From: Bifidobacterium catenulatum PV20-2
GTDB taxonomy: Bacteria > Actinomycetota > Actinomycetes > Actinomycetales > Bifidobacteriaceae
Reading direction: 5' to 3'
DNA: 64,000 bases
NCBI RefSeq assembly: GCF_000800455.1
Contig: NZ_CP007456.1
Location: forward strand, 1,054,001 to 1,118,000
The translations under genes and the position numbers were made by a program. Positions 31,118 through 39,642 of this stretch are shown piece by piece; the first letter of the stretch is position 1; each line of letters starts with the position of its first letter. The notes below the pieces were generated by a model, which saw only the letters and a program-made list of their open reading frames with translations, was not told where the DNA came from and searched no databases.

Positions 31118-31819
31118 ATGGCGTATATCGAAATGCGGCACAGTTACAAGCGTTACCAAATGGGTTCCACCACCATCATCGCGAACGATGATGTGAGCTT
31201 CGGCATTGAAAAGGGCGAACTGGCCATCATTCTGGGCGCGTCGGGCGCGGGCAAGTCGACGGTGCTCAACATTCTGGGCGGCATGGACACGAATTCCGAA
31301 GGCAGCGTGGTCATCGACGGACGCGACATTTCCAACTACTCTCCGAGACAGTTGACGGCCTACCGTAGAACGGACATCGGTTTCGTGTTCCAGTTCTACA
31401 ATCTAGTGGCGAATTTGACCGCGAAGGAAAACGTCGAACTCGCCTCGCAGATCGTTTCCGACGCGCAGGATGCCGTCAAAGTGTTGGAAGACGTCGGTCT
31501 CGGAGATCGTGTCGACAATTTTCCCGCGCAGCTTTCCGGCGGTGAACAGCAGCGCGTGGCCATCGCCCGAGCCGTTGCGAAGAATCCGAAGATCCTGCTG
31601 TGCGACGAGCCGACAGGCGCGTTGGACTACAACACCGGCAAGCAGGTGTTGCAGATTCTGCAGGACATGAGCCGTAAGAAAGGCGCAACCGTGGTGATCG
31701 TGACCCACAATTCGGCGATCGCGCCGATTGCGGATCGTGTGATCCGCATGCATGATGGCAAGGTTACCGCCGTCGATGTCAACGAGCGTCCGATGGATAT
31801 AGCGGAACTCGAGTGGTGA
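31118..31819 (+). CDS. ABC transporter ATPase, LolD/MacB/FtsE type, no partner nearby
   Basis: 233 residues from the ATG at 31118 (GGAGG directly upstream). Walker A is GASGAGKST, the signature [14 protein letters not shown] and Walker [18 protein letters not shown] is the Q-loop. This group works with FtsX-like permeases in lipoprotein or peptide handling. Such a permease usually follows at once, but here the next features are tRNA genes and the phage-like element. Confidence 0.9.
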   Translation: MAYIEMRHSYKRYQMGSTTIIANDDVSFGIEKGELAIILGASGAGKSTVLNILGGMDTNSEGSVVIDGRDISNYSPRQLTAYRRTDIGFVFQFYNLVANLTAKENVELASQIVSDAQDAVKVLEDVGLGDRVDNFPAQLSGGEQQRVAIARAVAKNPKILLCDEPTGALDYNTGKQVLQILQDMSRKKGATVVIVTHNSAIAPIADRVIRMHDGKVTAVDVNERPMDIAELEW

Positions 31820-31917
31820 TGCCGCGACACGCGGTACGACACTCGATTTGCGAAGACGTGCGAAGCGTGTAATATATGTGACTTGTGCACGGAAGCAATT
31901 CCGTACAGGAAGCACAT

Positions 31918-31990
<73 letters not shown>

Positions 31991-32046
31991 CGCAGTTTTA
32001 GGAGTTTTCTGATTTTTTCGGGAAAGACTTAAAACGAGAAAGATAT

Positions 32047-32119
<73 letters not shown>

Positions 32120-32841
32120 CTTAGGCGGAAACCCTTATGGGAGTAAGGTTTCCAGTCGGAATCGGAAGAGCCGTCAGGGGAGTGAGAGGCGGATGTTCTC
32201 TCCGATTCTCAGACAAACTCGCCATGTCATCACGGAAAAACCAGAAAAAGGGCCGTGACACGCCGGTGAAGCGTTCGGCGGACGCTCTGCGGGACGGTCG
32301 GCGGCGTCCGCCGTGTTCCGCTGGAACATCCCACGGGGCGAGGGAGAACGCGGAGGGAACAGGAGAGAATACGCACCGCGCACCGGCGTTTCACGCGTGT
32401 CGGAAGCGTACGGTCCTCCGACCGTTCGATGCCGGTCATGCCGCACGGACAGACGTGCCGCGACCATCATGGGGTATGCCGATTCTCTCCCGGAAGCGGG
32501 GGAGAGAACAGGAAAGGTAGCCACGGACAGGAAAGACCGCAGCGGTCGTAGATCATGGACGTTCGAACGGGAACCCGACCATGGGAACACCCGCATGATT
32601 CGTTTCTCGGTTGCCAATCCATCCCGTGCGTGCAGCCGGACGAATATCTCGGTTCGCTGTCTGAAACCCAGTGAGGGGGTACGGTCATCTCGCTATGCGA
32701 GACTTCACAAAGCCTACACAAATACCGTTGATACGGTGTCAAAAACACGCAAAATATACCCCCTTTACACGAATTAACACTCTCGTTACATGTTCGTAAC
32801 ATAAAAACCGCCATTTTCCAACGATTTCAAATTTGCGTGTT
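32120..32841. other. non-coding boundary region with GC-rich hairpins
   Basis: No convincing gene on either strand. GC-rich hairpins include GGCGGACGC/GCGTCCGCC (32277-32312) and CTCTCCC/GGGGAGAG (32484-32506). The base composition turns AT-rich near 32.7 kb. GTTAC-6-GTAAC forms a dyad at 32785-32800. A basic frame at 32224-32520 lacks a ribosome site and family features. Confidence 0.5.
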
Positions 32842-32880
32842 GCGGTCACGCGTGACCGCAGCGTGACCGCAAATGACCGC
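32842..32880. repeat. palindrome plus TGACCGC repeats (operator or iteron array)
   Basis: GCGGTCACGCGTGACCGC (32842-32859) is a perfect 18-bp palindrome. TGACCGC then recurs at 32864 and 32874, so three same-direction units are spaced 10-11 bp, one helical turn. This suggests cooperative protein binding. Confidence 0.65.
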
Positions 32881-32969
32881 AACCCCCGTAATGTCGAGAA
32901 AACGTTGGAACGACGCCGTTTTCAGCACATAAAACAGGCCAAAAAACGGCAAAAACACGGTAATACTAG

Positions 32970-33042
32970 TAAGTAGACCTACTCTTATGACATTAGAATT
33001 AAGTAAACCTATAAGAACATGAATTAACCCAAGAGTTTACTT
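32970..33042. repeat. AAGTARACCTA repeats and inverted partner
   Basis: AAGTAGACCTA at ~32970 and AAGTAAACCTA at 33001 lie in direct orientation 31 bp apart; AGTTTACTT at ~33034 is the inverted form. The stretch is AT-rich and gene-free. Confidence 0.55.
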
Positions 33043-33061
33043 GACCTGCGAGAAAGAAAAA

Positions 33062-33098
33062 GATGTTTTATTACTCGCTTCGCTCGTAATAACACATC
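33062..33098. terminator. AT-rich hairpin
   Basis: GATGT.TTATTAC and GTAATAA.ACATC face each other around TCGCTTCGCTC. It could end leftward or rightward transcription at the edge of the element. Confidence 0.5.
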
Positions 33099-33202
33099 CA
33101 AAAAGAAAGTTTGCGTGCTAAAATCGCAACTGTGACGCCGAAGCCGCTTGACAATCCCCCGTTCGGCGCTCCCGCATCAGTCGGCGTTCCCCAGCCGCCA
33201 AA

Positions 33203-33650
33203 CCCAGAACAATCCACGAAGACCCGCACTCACGACGCATCATCGTCAACAGCTGGAACGTCGAATCCCTAAGCCGGATGGCATTGCCGCCATGCCACTG
33301 CCTGTTCCAATTCCACGTGCGCGGCGACAGGCTCGACTGCCAGCTGTACCAGCGCTCCTGCGACATGTTCCTCGGCGTGCCGTTCAACATCGCGGAATAC
33401 GCGCTCCTCACCATGATGGTCGCCCAGCAGACCGGCTACAGGCCCGGACGGTTCATCTGGGTCGGCGGAGACACCCACATCTACAGGAACCACCTGGAAC
33501 AGGTCGTGAGGCAGCTCGAACGCGAGCCGCGCCCGTACCCGCGTATGAGCATCGACAAGGCGTCTAGCATCGACGCGTACACGTATGACGGACTTCCACC
33601 TGACCGACTACGACCCATGGCCCGCGATCAAGGCACCGGTGGCCGTCTGA
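33203..33650 (+). pseudogene. thyA: thymidylate synthase (ThyA) 3' remnant
   Basis: The translated DNA reads as the last ~145 residues of Thy[18 protein letters not shown] with the catalytic Cys, [17 protein letters not shown], and the THIYRNH segment. The first ~half, including folate-binding residues, is missing and the matching sequence fades out near 33203. One extra base near 33588-33591 shifts the frame; past it, [14 protein letters not shown] ends at the TGA at 33648-33650, exactly the normal ThyA end. It is a dead fragment, either of a phage-borne gene or of host thyA. Confidence 0.85.
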
Positions 33651-33655
33651 GACAT

Positions 33656-33699
33656 AAAAAAACGGGGACATCCTCATCGAAAGGATGTCCCCGTTTTTT
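33656..33699. terminator. bidirectional intrinsic terminator
   Basis: AAAAAACGGGGACATCCT pairs with AGGATGTCCCCGTTTTTT around a 7-nt loop, with T-runs in both directions. It closes the thyA remnant and can also stop leftward lysogeny transcripts. Confidence 0.93.
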
Positions 33700-33825
33700 C
33701 GTATGCGGTCTCGATGCTTGGTGTATGTTTATTCATTATTTTCATAAAGGGATCTGCCATACCGATGAAACGGTAAGCGGTAAAAGAAAAGCCCACCGGC
33801 GCAAACCAGCGGGCAGAAGATGAAC

Positions 33826-34272
33826 TCACTCATAATCGGATGAATCATAATCCCAATAATCCGAATCGTCATCATCGCTATCAGACGAATACGAACTATC
33901 CGAACCATGCCTATCAGACGAGTCTGAAGAATCAAAACTATACGCAGCAGACACACCTACGAACAAAAGCGCCGAAACCACAATGCCGACAATCGCCACG
34001 GTCAACGCCTTCCATGAATGCGATGAAGTACGATCATCCACAAACTCCCTCATATGCGACTCAGCATCATCGCCATATTTCTCACGCAATCCATCAACGG
34101 ACAAACGTTGAGGATCACCAGCTTCAAAACGCTCAATCTCATACAACCTATCCAACGGGATAAGCCCCGAACGCCTGATACCATTCCTCACCGAAAACTG
34201 AATCACCCAAGCCAACAACGCCAATCCAGCGATACCAGCGGTCATACAAGCCAATCCGATTAGAAAAACCAT
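33826..34272 (-). CDS. two-segment membrane protein with Ser/Asp-rich tail
   Basis: 148 residues from the ATG at 34272 (AAGGAGAACATC upstream). Membrane segments are at ~1-25 and ~85-105, followed by a ~40-residue tail made almost wholly of Ser, Asp and Tyr. Family unknown. It lies in the lysogeny module on the repressor strand, where superinfection-exclusion or surface-altering proteins are often found; that is inference from place only. Confidence 0.7.
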   Translation of the reverse strand: MVFLIGLACMTAGIAGLALLAWVIQFSVRNGIRRSGLIPLDRLYEIERFEAGDPQRLSVDGLREKYGDDAESHMREFVDDRTSSHSWKALTVAIVGIVVSALLFVGVSAAYSFDSSDSSDRHGSDSSYSSDSDDDDSDYWDYDSSDYE

Positions 34273-34312
34273 GATGTTCTCCTTGCTCTCCTGCAATATG
34301 TCTCAACAAGGA

Positions 34313-34750
34313 TTATCCCGCTAATCGACCGACTGATGAATCATGGGCGTTTCTCAAAAAGTCATCCTTGAGAATCTGGCGGTAATCCGTAAGAACCTGC
34401 ATGGTCACGCCCAGCTCCGCTGCCATATGCCATGCGTCACCGTCCCACAGTTCTTCGGCCATGGCGAACTCGACCGGGCTTATCAACGTCGATGCCGTCT
34501 CGCGTCGCGCCCGACGCTCGCACTTCACGCCGAACCGCGTGCCGCAGCCGAGATCACGGTACTTCGCGTGCACAAGCTCATGGCATAGTGTGCAGAGCCT
34601 CTGCCGGTCGTTCAACCAGTCGGCAAGCCAAATCGTCCGCAGCCGGTCGCAATACAATCCGCAGGTAGTGCCGGGAATATCGGATTCCAAAACCTTCAAA
34701 CCCATGGCTTCGGCCTGCTGTTCCAAAACGTCGATGGTGATTCGTGACAT
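34313..34750 (-). CDS. ImmA/IrrE-family metallopeptidase
   Basis: 145 residues from the ATG at 34750. HELVH (residues ~60-64) is the zinc-binding motif of the family. Such proteases, paired with CI-like repressors, cut the repressor to trigger phage or ICE induction. It lies 65 bp downstream of the repressor gene, as in ImmR-ImmA pairs. GAAGGGAAC upstream supports the start. Confidence 0.86.
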   Translation of the reverse strand: MSRITIDVLEQQAEAMGLKVLESDIPGTTCGLYCDRLRTIWLADWLNDRQRLCTLCHELVHAKYRDLGCGTRFGVKCERRARRETASTLISPVEFAMAEELWDGDAWHMAAELGVTMQVLTDYRQILKDDFLRNAHDSSVGRLAG

Positions 34751-34815
34751 TGTTCCCTTCGTATTATTAGGCGGCGGCATCATGAGTGAATGCCGCCGCC
34801 ATGTTCGTGGTTGTC

Positions 34816-35220
34816 TCAGTCTTCAGGTGTTTCGGCTTCGAGTCTCGCGTTCGGGTCGTCGTTCGCGGCCATGTCGAATTCGTCACGGTAGATGATCGGA
34901 CTGTTCGCCCAGTCGGCGTCCGCGTTTTCCTTGAGACGGCGTGCGAGTTCCTGAAGCAGCTCGTCATCCGAAGCGTCATGCAGTCTTGCGACGGTCTTTC
35001 CGTTAGCCATCTCGTCGGCTCTTATATATCCGAACTCAACCAGAGCCTCTACGGGGGATTTGTGGTAGGCGCGTGCAATAAGAATGACGTTCTCGGCGCT
35101 GAACCCAAGGGCATTGTTGTATTGCCTCCAAGCGGTTGTCTTGATGATTCCCGCTTTGAGGGCTACTTCGGCGATGGTGTCGCCTTGGACTGTTTCTTTG
35201 AACCATGTTTCTTTGCTCAT
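34816..35220 (-). CDS. CI-like phage repressor with HTH
   Basis: 134 residues. An N-terminal helix-turn-helix of the XRE type (GDTIAEVALKAGIIKTTAW) is followed by an acidic C-terminal half ending in LEAETPED. There is no LexA-like self-cleavage domain, which fits control by the adjacent ImmA-type protease. It is divergent from the Cro-like gene over an operator array. Confidence 0.8.
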   Translation of the reverse strand: MSKETWFKETVQGDTIAEVALKAGIIKTTAWRQYNNALGFSAENVILIARAYHKSPVEALVEFGYIRADEMANGKTVARLHDASDDELLQELARRLKENADADWANSPIIYRDEFDMAANDDPNARLEAETPED

Positions 35221-35230
35221 GGTTTCATTA

Positions 35231-35333
35231 TGCAACCAAAGCGGTTGCAAGTCAACACGCCGAGCGAGTTGCGAAATGAAAAAACCTGTTGCATGATGTA
35301 ACCACAAGTTGCAAAAAGAAATTCGAGGTTGCG
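35231..35333. promoter_or_regulatory. operator array between CI-like and Cro-like genes
   Basis: TGCAACC-5-GGTTGCA (35231-35249) is a perfect dyad. GTTGC(A/G) half-sites follow in the same orientation at 35268, 35288, 35308 and 35328, exactly 20 bp apart. The array spans the whole divergent promoter and runs up to the Cro-like gene. Confidence 0.82.
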
Positions 35334-35346
35334 AAAGGAATCACTG

Positions 35347-35571
35347 ATGGCTGAATACAAAATGCAGTTCCGAGACGGCTTCCTAGACCGAACAAAACTC
35401 ATGAGCGGACTCAAAACAGACGAAGCGTTCGCCGGAGCAATAGGAGTCAGCGAAAGCGTCCTAGCCAGAGCCAAAAAAACCAACGAATGCACACCACTCA
35501 TGCTCATAGGACTCTACAAAGCATTCGGCTTCCAACCCGGCGAAGTCGCCCAAATCAAACAAACCGCCTAA
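35347..35571 (+). CDS. Cro-like small DNA-binding protein
   Basis: 74 residues from the ATG at 35347 (AAAGGAATCACTG upstream). A helix-turn-helix-like stretch ([20 protein letters not shown]) is visible. Position opposite the repressor and over the shared operators indicates a Cro role at the head of the early operon. Confidence 0.75.
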   Translation: MAEYKMQFRDGFLDRTKLMSGLKTDEAFAGAIGVSESVLARAKKTNECTPLMLIGLYKAFGFQPGEVAQIKQTA

Positions 35572-35599
35572 CCACACCACACACGTCAAGGAACCCACA

Positions 35600-36232
35600 A
35601 TGAAAATCGTCACGCCAAACGGCATCCTCGAAGGCAAAAACATTGAAACCATCCTCAAACAATACGGGCACGACTGCCTGCGCGGTGCAGACCTGTGGGG
35701 TGCAGACCTGCGCGGTGCAGACCTGAGCGGTGCAGACCTGCGCGGTGCAGACCTGCGCGGTGCAGACCTGAGCGGTGCCAACCTGCGCGGTGCAGACCTG
35801 AGCGGTGCAGACCTGTGGGGTGCCAACCTGCGCGGTGCAGACCTGTGGGGTGCCAACCTGCCGGAACTTACCATCGCCAAAACCAGCATCCTCCCCGACG
35901 AAGGCGACATCATCGGCTGGAAAAAAGCATACGTAGACGACATAATGCCACCGAGACCAGTCATCGTAAAGCTCCTCATTCCGGCCGACGCGCAACGCTC
36001 CAACGCCACCGGACGCAAATGCCGCGCCAGCAAAGCGCGAGTGCTCGACCTGCAAGACAAGCAAGGCAACGGCCTCCCACCGGATACCACGGCGTACAGC
36101 GGACACGACACAGACTTCACGTACAAAAAAGGCGAAACCGTGCACGTCGAAGACTTCGACACCAACCGGTGGAACGAATGCGCCCCCGGCATCCACTTCT
36201 TCATCACCCGCATCGAAGCCGTCGAATACTAA
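35600..36232 (+). CDS. pentapeptide-repeat protein
   Basis: 210 residues. Residues ~29-88 are twelve uninterrupted A(D/N)LxG units, encoded by near-identical 15-bp repeats (35684-35863). Pentapeptide repeats form a right-handed beta-helix; Qnr/MfpA relatives mimic DNA, but at twelve units this helix is short. The C-terminal ~120 residues form a separate domain with an [18 protein letters not shown] segment, common in phage pentapeptide proteins. Second gene of the early operon; function unproven. Confidence 0.88.
   Translation: MKIVTPNGILEGKNIETILKQYGHDCLRGADLWGADLRGADLSGADLRGADLRGADLSGANLRGADLSGADLWGANLRGADLWGANLPELTIAKTSILPDEGDIIGWKKAYVDDIMPPRPVIVKLLIPADAQRSNATGRKCRASKARVLDLQDKQGNGLPPDTTAYSGHDTDFTYKKGETVHVEDFDTNRWNECAPGIHFFITRIEAVEY
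35684..35863 (+). repeat. 12 tandem 15-bp units inside pentapeptide gene
   Basis: Unit consensus GGTGCAGACCTGNNN, 12 copies with no indels. The near identity at DNA level implies recent expansion or ongoing slippage/recombination, and the copy number may vary between isolates. Confidence 0.92.
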
Positions 36233-36243
36233 GGAGACCCCAA

Positions 36244-36531
36244 ATGAATGAAACCAGACAACAGAAGCTTGAATACCTCACCGACAACGGCTACCTGCAT
36301 AATCTGCGAGGAGAGTTAGGCATGTCCACTAAAACGCTAAGCATCCTTACAAAACTGCCAGAGGACATGTTTACCGCCATCATCCCAAAGGATGCGAAGA
36401 ACGGAGCTACTGGAAACGCGATTCTTTCAGAAGATTTGGTGAAAGCCATGCGCAGAGGCTCCAAAGAACTCCAAGCCAAATACAACACCACCGACATGAT
36501 CGACATTCTCTACGCTGAGGCAACCAAATGA
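36244..36531 (+). CDS. small phage protein, unknown
   Basis: 95 residues from the ATG at 36244 (AAGGAGACC upstream). Mostly helical-looking, no motif recognised. Its stop overlaps the antirepressor start (ATGA), so the two are translated together. Confidence 0.7.
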   Translation: MNETRQQKLEYLTDNGYLHNLRGELGMSTKTLSILTKLPEDMFTAIIPKDAKNGATGNAILSEDLVKAMRRGSKELQAKYNTTDMIDILYAEATK

Positions 36532-37367
36532 GCAACGATATTGTCGAAATCCCGTTCAACGGGAGTGCGATGATCGCTCAAAGGTTCGATGACGGTGAAA
36601 TCTACGCGGCATTGAAACCCATCTGCGAGAACATCGGCATCGCGTTCAACGGACAGCGGGAACGGCTCAACAGAACGCCTTGGGCAGTTGTGCGTATGAT
36701 ACGCACAACTGGTGCGGACGGCAAACAGTACGACATGCTGGCTGTCAGCCGTAAGACGTTGACCATGTGGCTCGCCACCATCGACACGAACCGTCTCAGC
36801 GACGAGCGAGCACGCCATAACGTGACCGTCTACCAGCAGGAAGCCGCAGAAGCCCTCGACAAGTACTTCAACGAGGGTGGAGCAATCCGCGTTTCCGATA
36901 CTGATTCGGACGAGGACATCATGGCTCGTGCCGTGCTTGTCGCGCAGAAGACCATCGAGCGCAAGAACCAGCAGATTCAGGCCAAGGACGCGCAGATCAG
37001 GGAGCTGGAGCCGAAGGCTCAAGCGCTTGATGATTTCACGAACGTGGAAGACAGGCTGCTTGTCCGCGACGCGGCAAAGGTCCTGTCGAACGCAGGAACA
37101 CCCATCAAGGAAAAACAGTTGCGCGAGTGGATGGCCGACCATAACTGGATTTTCAAATCCGGTGGCTCTTGGCGTGCGACCGCGGAGCATTGCGCTGCGG
37201 GCCATCTCGTGATGGTCATGTCCCAAAAGCATGGAGTCAAGGATGATGGCACGCAGTTCGCCTTCCCTCCCACCGTGCGCATAACCCGCAAGGGTTTGGC
37301 GCTCCTGCACAAGCGTCTTGGCGAAATCGCATTGGACAAGGCGCTTGACGCGGAGGCGGCGGCATGA
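36528..37367 (+). CDS. phage antirepressor (P22 Ant N-terminus + KilA-C)
   Basis: 279 residues. Residues ~1-110 match the phage antirepressor N-terminal domain (IAQRFDDGEIYAALKPICENIGI, ML-VSRKTLTMWLATID); a coiled linker (~125-165) leads to a C-terminal KilA-C/ANT-like domain (LLVRDAAKVLSN, LREWMADHNWIFKSG, VRITRKGLALL). Such proteins oppose the CI repressor or alter early gene expression. It sits four genes after the operators. Confidence 0.9.
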   Translation: MSNDIVEIPFNGSAMIAQRFDDGEIYAALKPICENIGIAFNGQRERLNRTPWAVVRMIRTTGADGKQYDMLAVSRKTLTMWLATIDTNRLSDERARHNVTVYQQEAAEALDKYFNEGGAIRVSDTDSDEDIMARAVLVAQKTIERKNQQIQAKDAQIRELEPKAQALDDFTNVEDRLLVRDAAKVLSNAGTPIKEKQLREWMADHNWIFKSGGSWRATAEHCAAGHLVMVMSQKHGVKDDGTQFAFPPTVRITRKGLALLHKRLGEIALDKALDAEAAA

Positions 37368-37567
37368 CGATGATGAATCCTCCGGCACCGCCGTTCGAGC
37401 AGTCGATTGACGATGCCGGACGTTACAAGCTTCTCGTCAACGAGAACAACGGCGGTTCCATCGTTGAAATCGATGGGGGTAAACGATTCACGTTGGCATT
37501 AATCAGTGAAAGCAGGTTGGAAAGCTTCTCCCAATGGCTTTCCGACACGTTGGGCCAATCACGATAG
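37364..37567 (+). CDS. small phage protein, unknown
   Basis: 67 residues, overlapping the antirepressor by 4 bp. No motif. An in-frame ATG at 37370 is an alternative start. Confidence 0.65.
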   Translation: MTMMNPPAPPFEQSIDDAGRYKLLVNENNGGSIVEIDGGKRFTLALISESRLESFSQWLSDTLGQSR

Positions 37568-37576
37568 GAGACAGTA

Positions 37577-38107
37577 ATGGAAGACGATTACAAGATCCGC
37601 ATGGTCGAGGAGTTCCACGAACTCAAAGACAGAATCAACAAGATCAACGACATCATCGAAAAATACAATAACGGCGAACGGGAGCACATCTCCGTAAGGG
37701 AAGCCTCCATGATGATGGCTCAATCCTACATCATGCAGGATTACGCGCTGGTCCTCTTCGACCGTCTCAAAGCAGCGGGCATCAACCCCGAATCCGACGA
37801 CGTGGAACCGGAGGAGAAGCCACTGCCACCTGAACCGCAATCGCATGGATTCTTCATCCCGCGCGACGGCAAACCATACCTGATTCTCCACGACATGGAC
37901 GGCACATGGTCATACGTGACGAACACGCTTGGCGTCATGCGCAAAATCCACAGTTGGAGTGAATTGCCCTACGATATCAACAAGTTCAATGGATACTTTA
38001 ACTGGGAGCAGCTGGTCGAAGACCTCCAAGATTCAGCCTTCCCGCTCATCCCACTGAATGGCTTAAGTATGTTGGCAATCGCCAAGGCGCTCGCCGACAA
38101 CGACTGA
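37577..38107 (+). CDS. phage protein with GFF/DG/FPLIP module
   Basis: 176 residues. An N-terminal helical half (~1-75) is followed by a C-terminal module: GFFIPRDGKPYL, DGTW, then FPLIPLN. The same pattern recurs in the protein at 47344 and loosely at 40563, so it is a family expanded inside this element. Function unknown. AGGAGAC lies upstream. Confidence 0.75.
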   Translation: MEDDYKIRMVEEFHELKDRINKINDIIEKYNNGEREHISVREASMMMAQSYIMQDYALVLFDRLKAAGINPESDDVEPEEKPLPPEPQSHGFFIPRDGKPYLILHDMDGTWSYVTNTLGVMRKIHSWSELPYDINKFNGYFNWEQLVEDLQDSAFPLIPLNGLSMLAIAKALADND

Positions 38108-38661
38108 TTCTTCCCCATCCGCCTGCAACCCGGATGGGGACCCATAAGCTTCGCCAGCCACTCCGATAAACAATCAAACAATGGAAAATTGGACGTTTAT
38201 CGAATATCCACGTTCACCGGCTGGCAAAGATGGAACATCCAATGATGCTCCATGCCGTGGCGAAACATATCCAAACGAACCGTCACAAGCGTTTGCATAC
38301 ACGCGCCGCCACGGCAATCGTCCAAGCCCACGCAGTGGGAACAGGAACCGTACCACAAGACCATCGCCAATCGAACCAGACACCATATCTTCTCCTGTTA
38401 CTCAAAGGTATACGACGATGATCTCGAACGGCTCGCGGTCCGAATCCGCGCTTGGACGCCAGCGGCATGACGTCAACGCCACCCATCGGGACGAAGTCTT
38501 TCACCTGGTTTTCTCCGCCCCGCATCGGGAACGATGGTCGGCCAGACTGGTTTCCCTTATTTTCCCAGTCGCCCCGCACACCCTTTTGCGAGCCAACCGT
38601 CCAGCGTCATGCCGCAACCCGCTTACCCCAACCACCAATCCAAGGAAGGAGCACACACAAA
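38108..38661. other. 554-bp gap, no confident gene
   Basis: Begins with a hairpin, CCCCATCCG/CGGATGGGG (38113-38139). Overlapping frames exist (for example 38181-39125, 38252-38470 plus strand, 38283-38579 minus strand) but none has a ribosome site and family features. A broken gene is possible. It interrupts an otherwise gap-free operon. Confidence 0.5.
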
Positions 38662-38862
38662 TTGACGGCACCCATCATCTTCGAAGACGGCATCCTCACC
38701 AAAGACGAGGCAATCGCCTTCACAAAAGTAGGAAAGAAAACATTCGAAGACCTGTACGGGTCCCTCGGATACCAATCCGGCCAAAACAAACTCTTCACAA
38801 AAAAGGAACTCCTACTCCGATTCTACGAAATCAAGGACCAAGCAAAGGAGATCAAACAATGA
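38662..38862 (+). CDS. small HTH-like phage protein
   Basis: 66 residues from the TTG at 38662, set by AAGGAAGGAG upstream. LTKDEAIAFTKVGKKTFEDL and a following KLFTKKELL resemble the short winged HTH of excisionase/MerR-like proteins, but the match is weak. Overlaps the next gene by 4 bp. Confidence 0.6.
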   Translation: MTAPIIFEDGILTKDEAIAFTKVGKKTFEDLYGSLGYQSGQNKLFTKKELLLRFYEIKDQAKEIKQ

Positions 38863-39125
38863 CCACCAGACGACTAGTCACCCCGAAAGACATACGAGAC
38901 AGACAATTCCGACTCTCATTCCCATTCATGGGATACGACGCCAACCAAGTCGATGACTTCCTGGACGACTGCGCGCTCACCATCCACGCCCTCTGGAACG
39001 AAAACCGGAAACTCGCCACGGAAAACAGACGACTCCAACACGAGAACCAAACCCTCAAAACCGACGTGAGCTTCTACAGGCTCGCAGTAGACACCATCGA
39101 ACACCAAACCAAGGAACAACAATGA
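38859..39125 (+). CDS. DivIVA-domain protein encoded by phage
   Basis: 88 residues. TPKDIRDRQFRLSF, GYDANQVDDFLDDCALTIHAL and a following coiled coil rich in N, L and E (~45-70) reproduce the N-terminal DivIVA/Wag31 layout (TPxDIxxxxF, GYDxxEVxxFLD). Host DivIVA marks negatively curved poles and directs polar growth in actinobacteria. This copy is only the N-terminal domain plus a short coil, so it might bind host DivIVA or the pole. It lies mid-operon with 4-bp overlaps on both sides. Confidence 0.78.
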   Translation: MTTRRLVTPKDIRDRQFRLSFPFMGYDANQVDDFLDDCALTIHALWNENRKLATENRRLQHENQTLKTDVSFYRLAVDTIEHQTKEQQ

Positions 39126-39640
39126 CCAACACCCCCGAATACGACTTCAGCAGCCTCCGCCCCGACGAACTCAACTCCACCATCGCCGGACTCGCCGCAC
39201 TGAACAAACGAAGCGCCGAAGCCCTCAAAGCCGCAAAGGAAGAATGGCGGCGCTCGCATGACGGCGGCGATAAGGAGCACGCCGTGTTCGCCGGACTGGA
39301 TGCGGGTGAAATCAGTCTCAGCAAAGGCACCGAAGGCCATTACGAGGTCGTTGACGAGCGTGCGTATGGTGCCATGCTGCATGACAGCAAGTTCCTCATC
39401 CCCGGTGGCAACGATGCGGCGGAGGCCGTATGGATGCCACGACCCGAAGCGAAGTCGGAAGCCTATCTGAAGGCCATGATCGCGGACCATGGTGGCGAAC
39501 TCCCGCCCGGCGTCGAGTTCAAGCCGGGACGCGCCCAGACCGTCACGCTTCACACCACGAAAGGATTCGTGGACAAGGTTTTCACCAGCGAGATAGCCCC
39601 GAAGATGTTCCAGATGCTCACTTCGACCAAGGAAGAGTAG
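39122..39640 (+). CDS. phage protein upstream of recombinase, unknown
   Basis: 172 residues. An N-terminal helical part rich in Ala and Glu (~10-55) is followed by a mixed domain with VWMPRPEAKSEAYLKAMI. No nuclease motif is visible. Immediate position before Bet suggests a recombination accessory role; that is inference. Confidence 0.72.
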   Translation: MTNTPEYDFSSLRPDELNSTIAGLAALNKRSAEALKAAKEEWRRSHDGGDKEHAVFAGLDAGEISLSKGTEGHYEVVDERAYGAMLHDSKFLIPGGNDAAEAVWMPRPEAKSEAYLKAMIADHGGELPPGVEFKPGRAQTVTLHTTKGFVDKVFTSEIAPKMFQMLTSTKEE

Positions 39641-39642
39641 CC

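Noticed and set aside
32137..32520. Basic 98-127 residue frame after the tRNA genes
   Set aside because: No ribosome site, no family features, and hairpins run through it; treated as non-coding.
38181..38660. Several overlapping frames between 37577 and 38662 genes
   Set aside because: None has a start with a ribosome site and all have low-complexity Arg/Pro/Thr composition; a broken gene remains possible.
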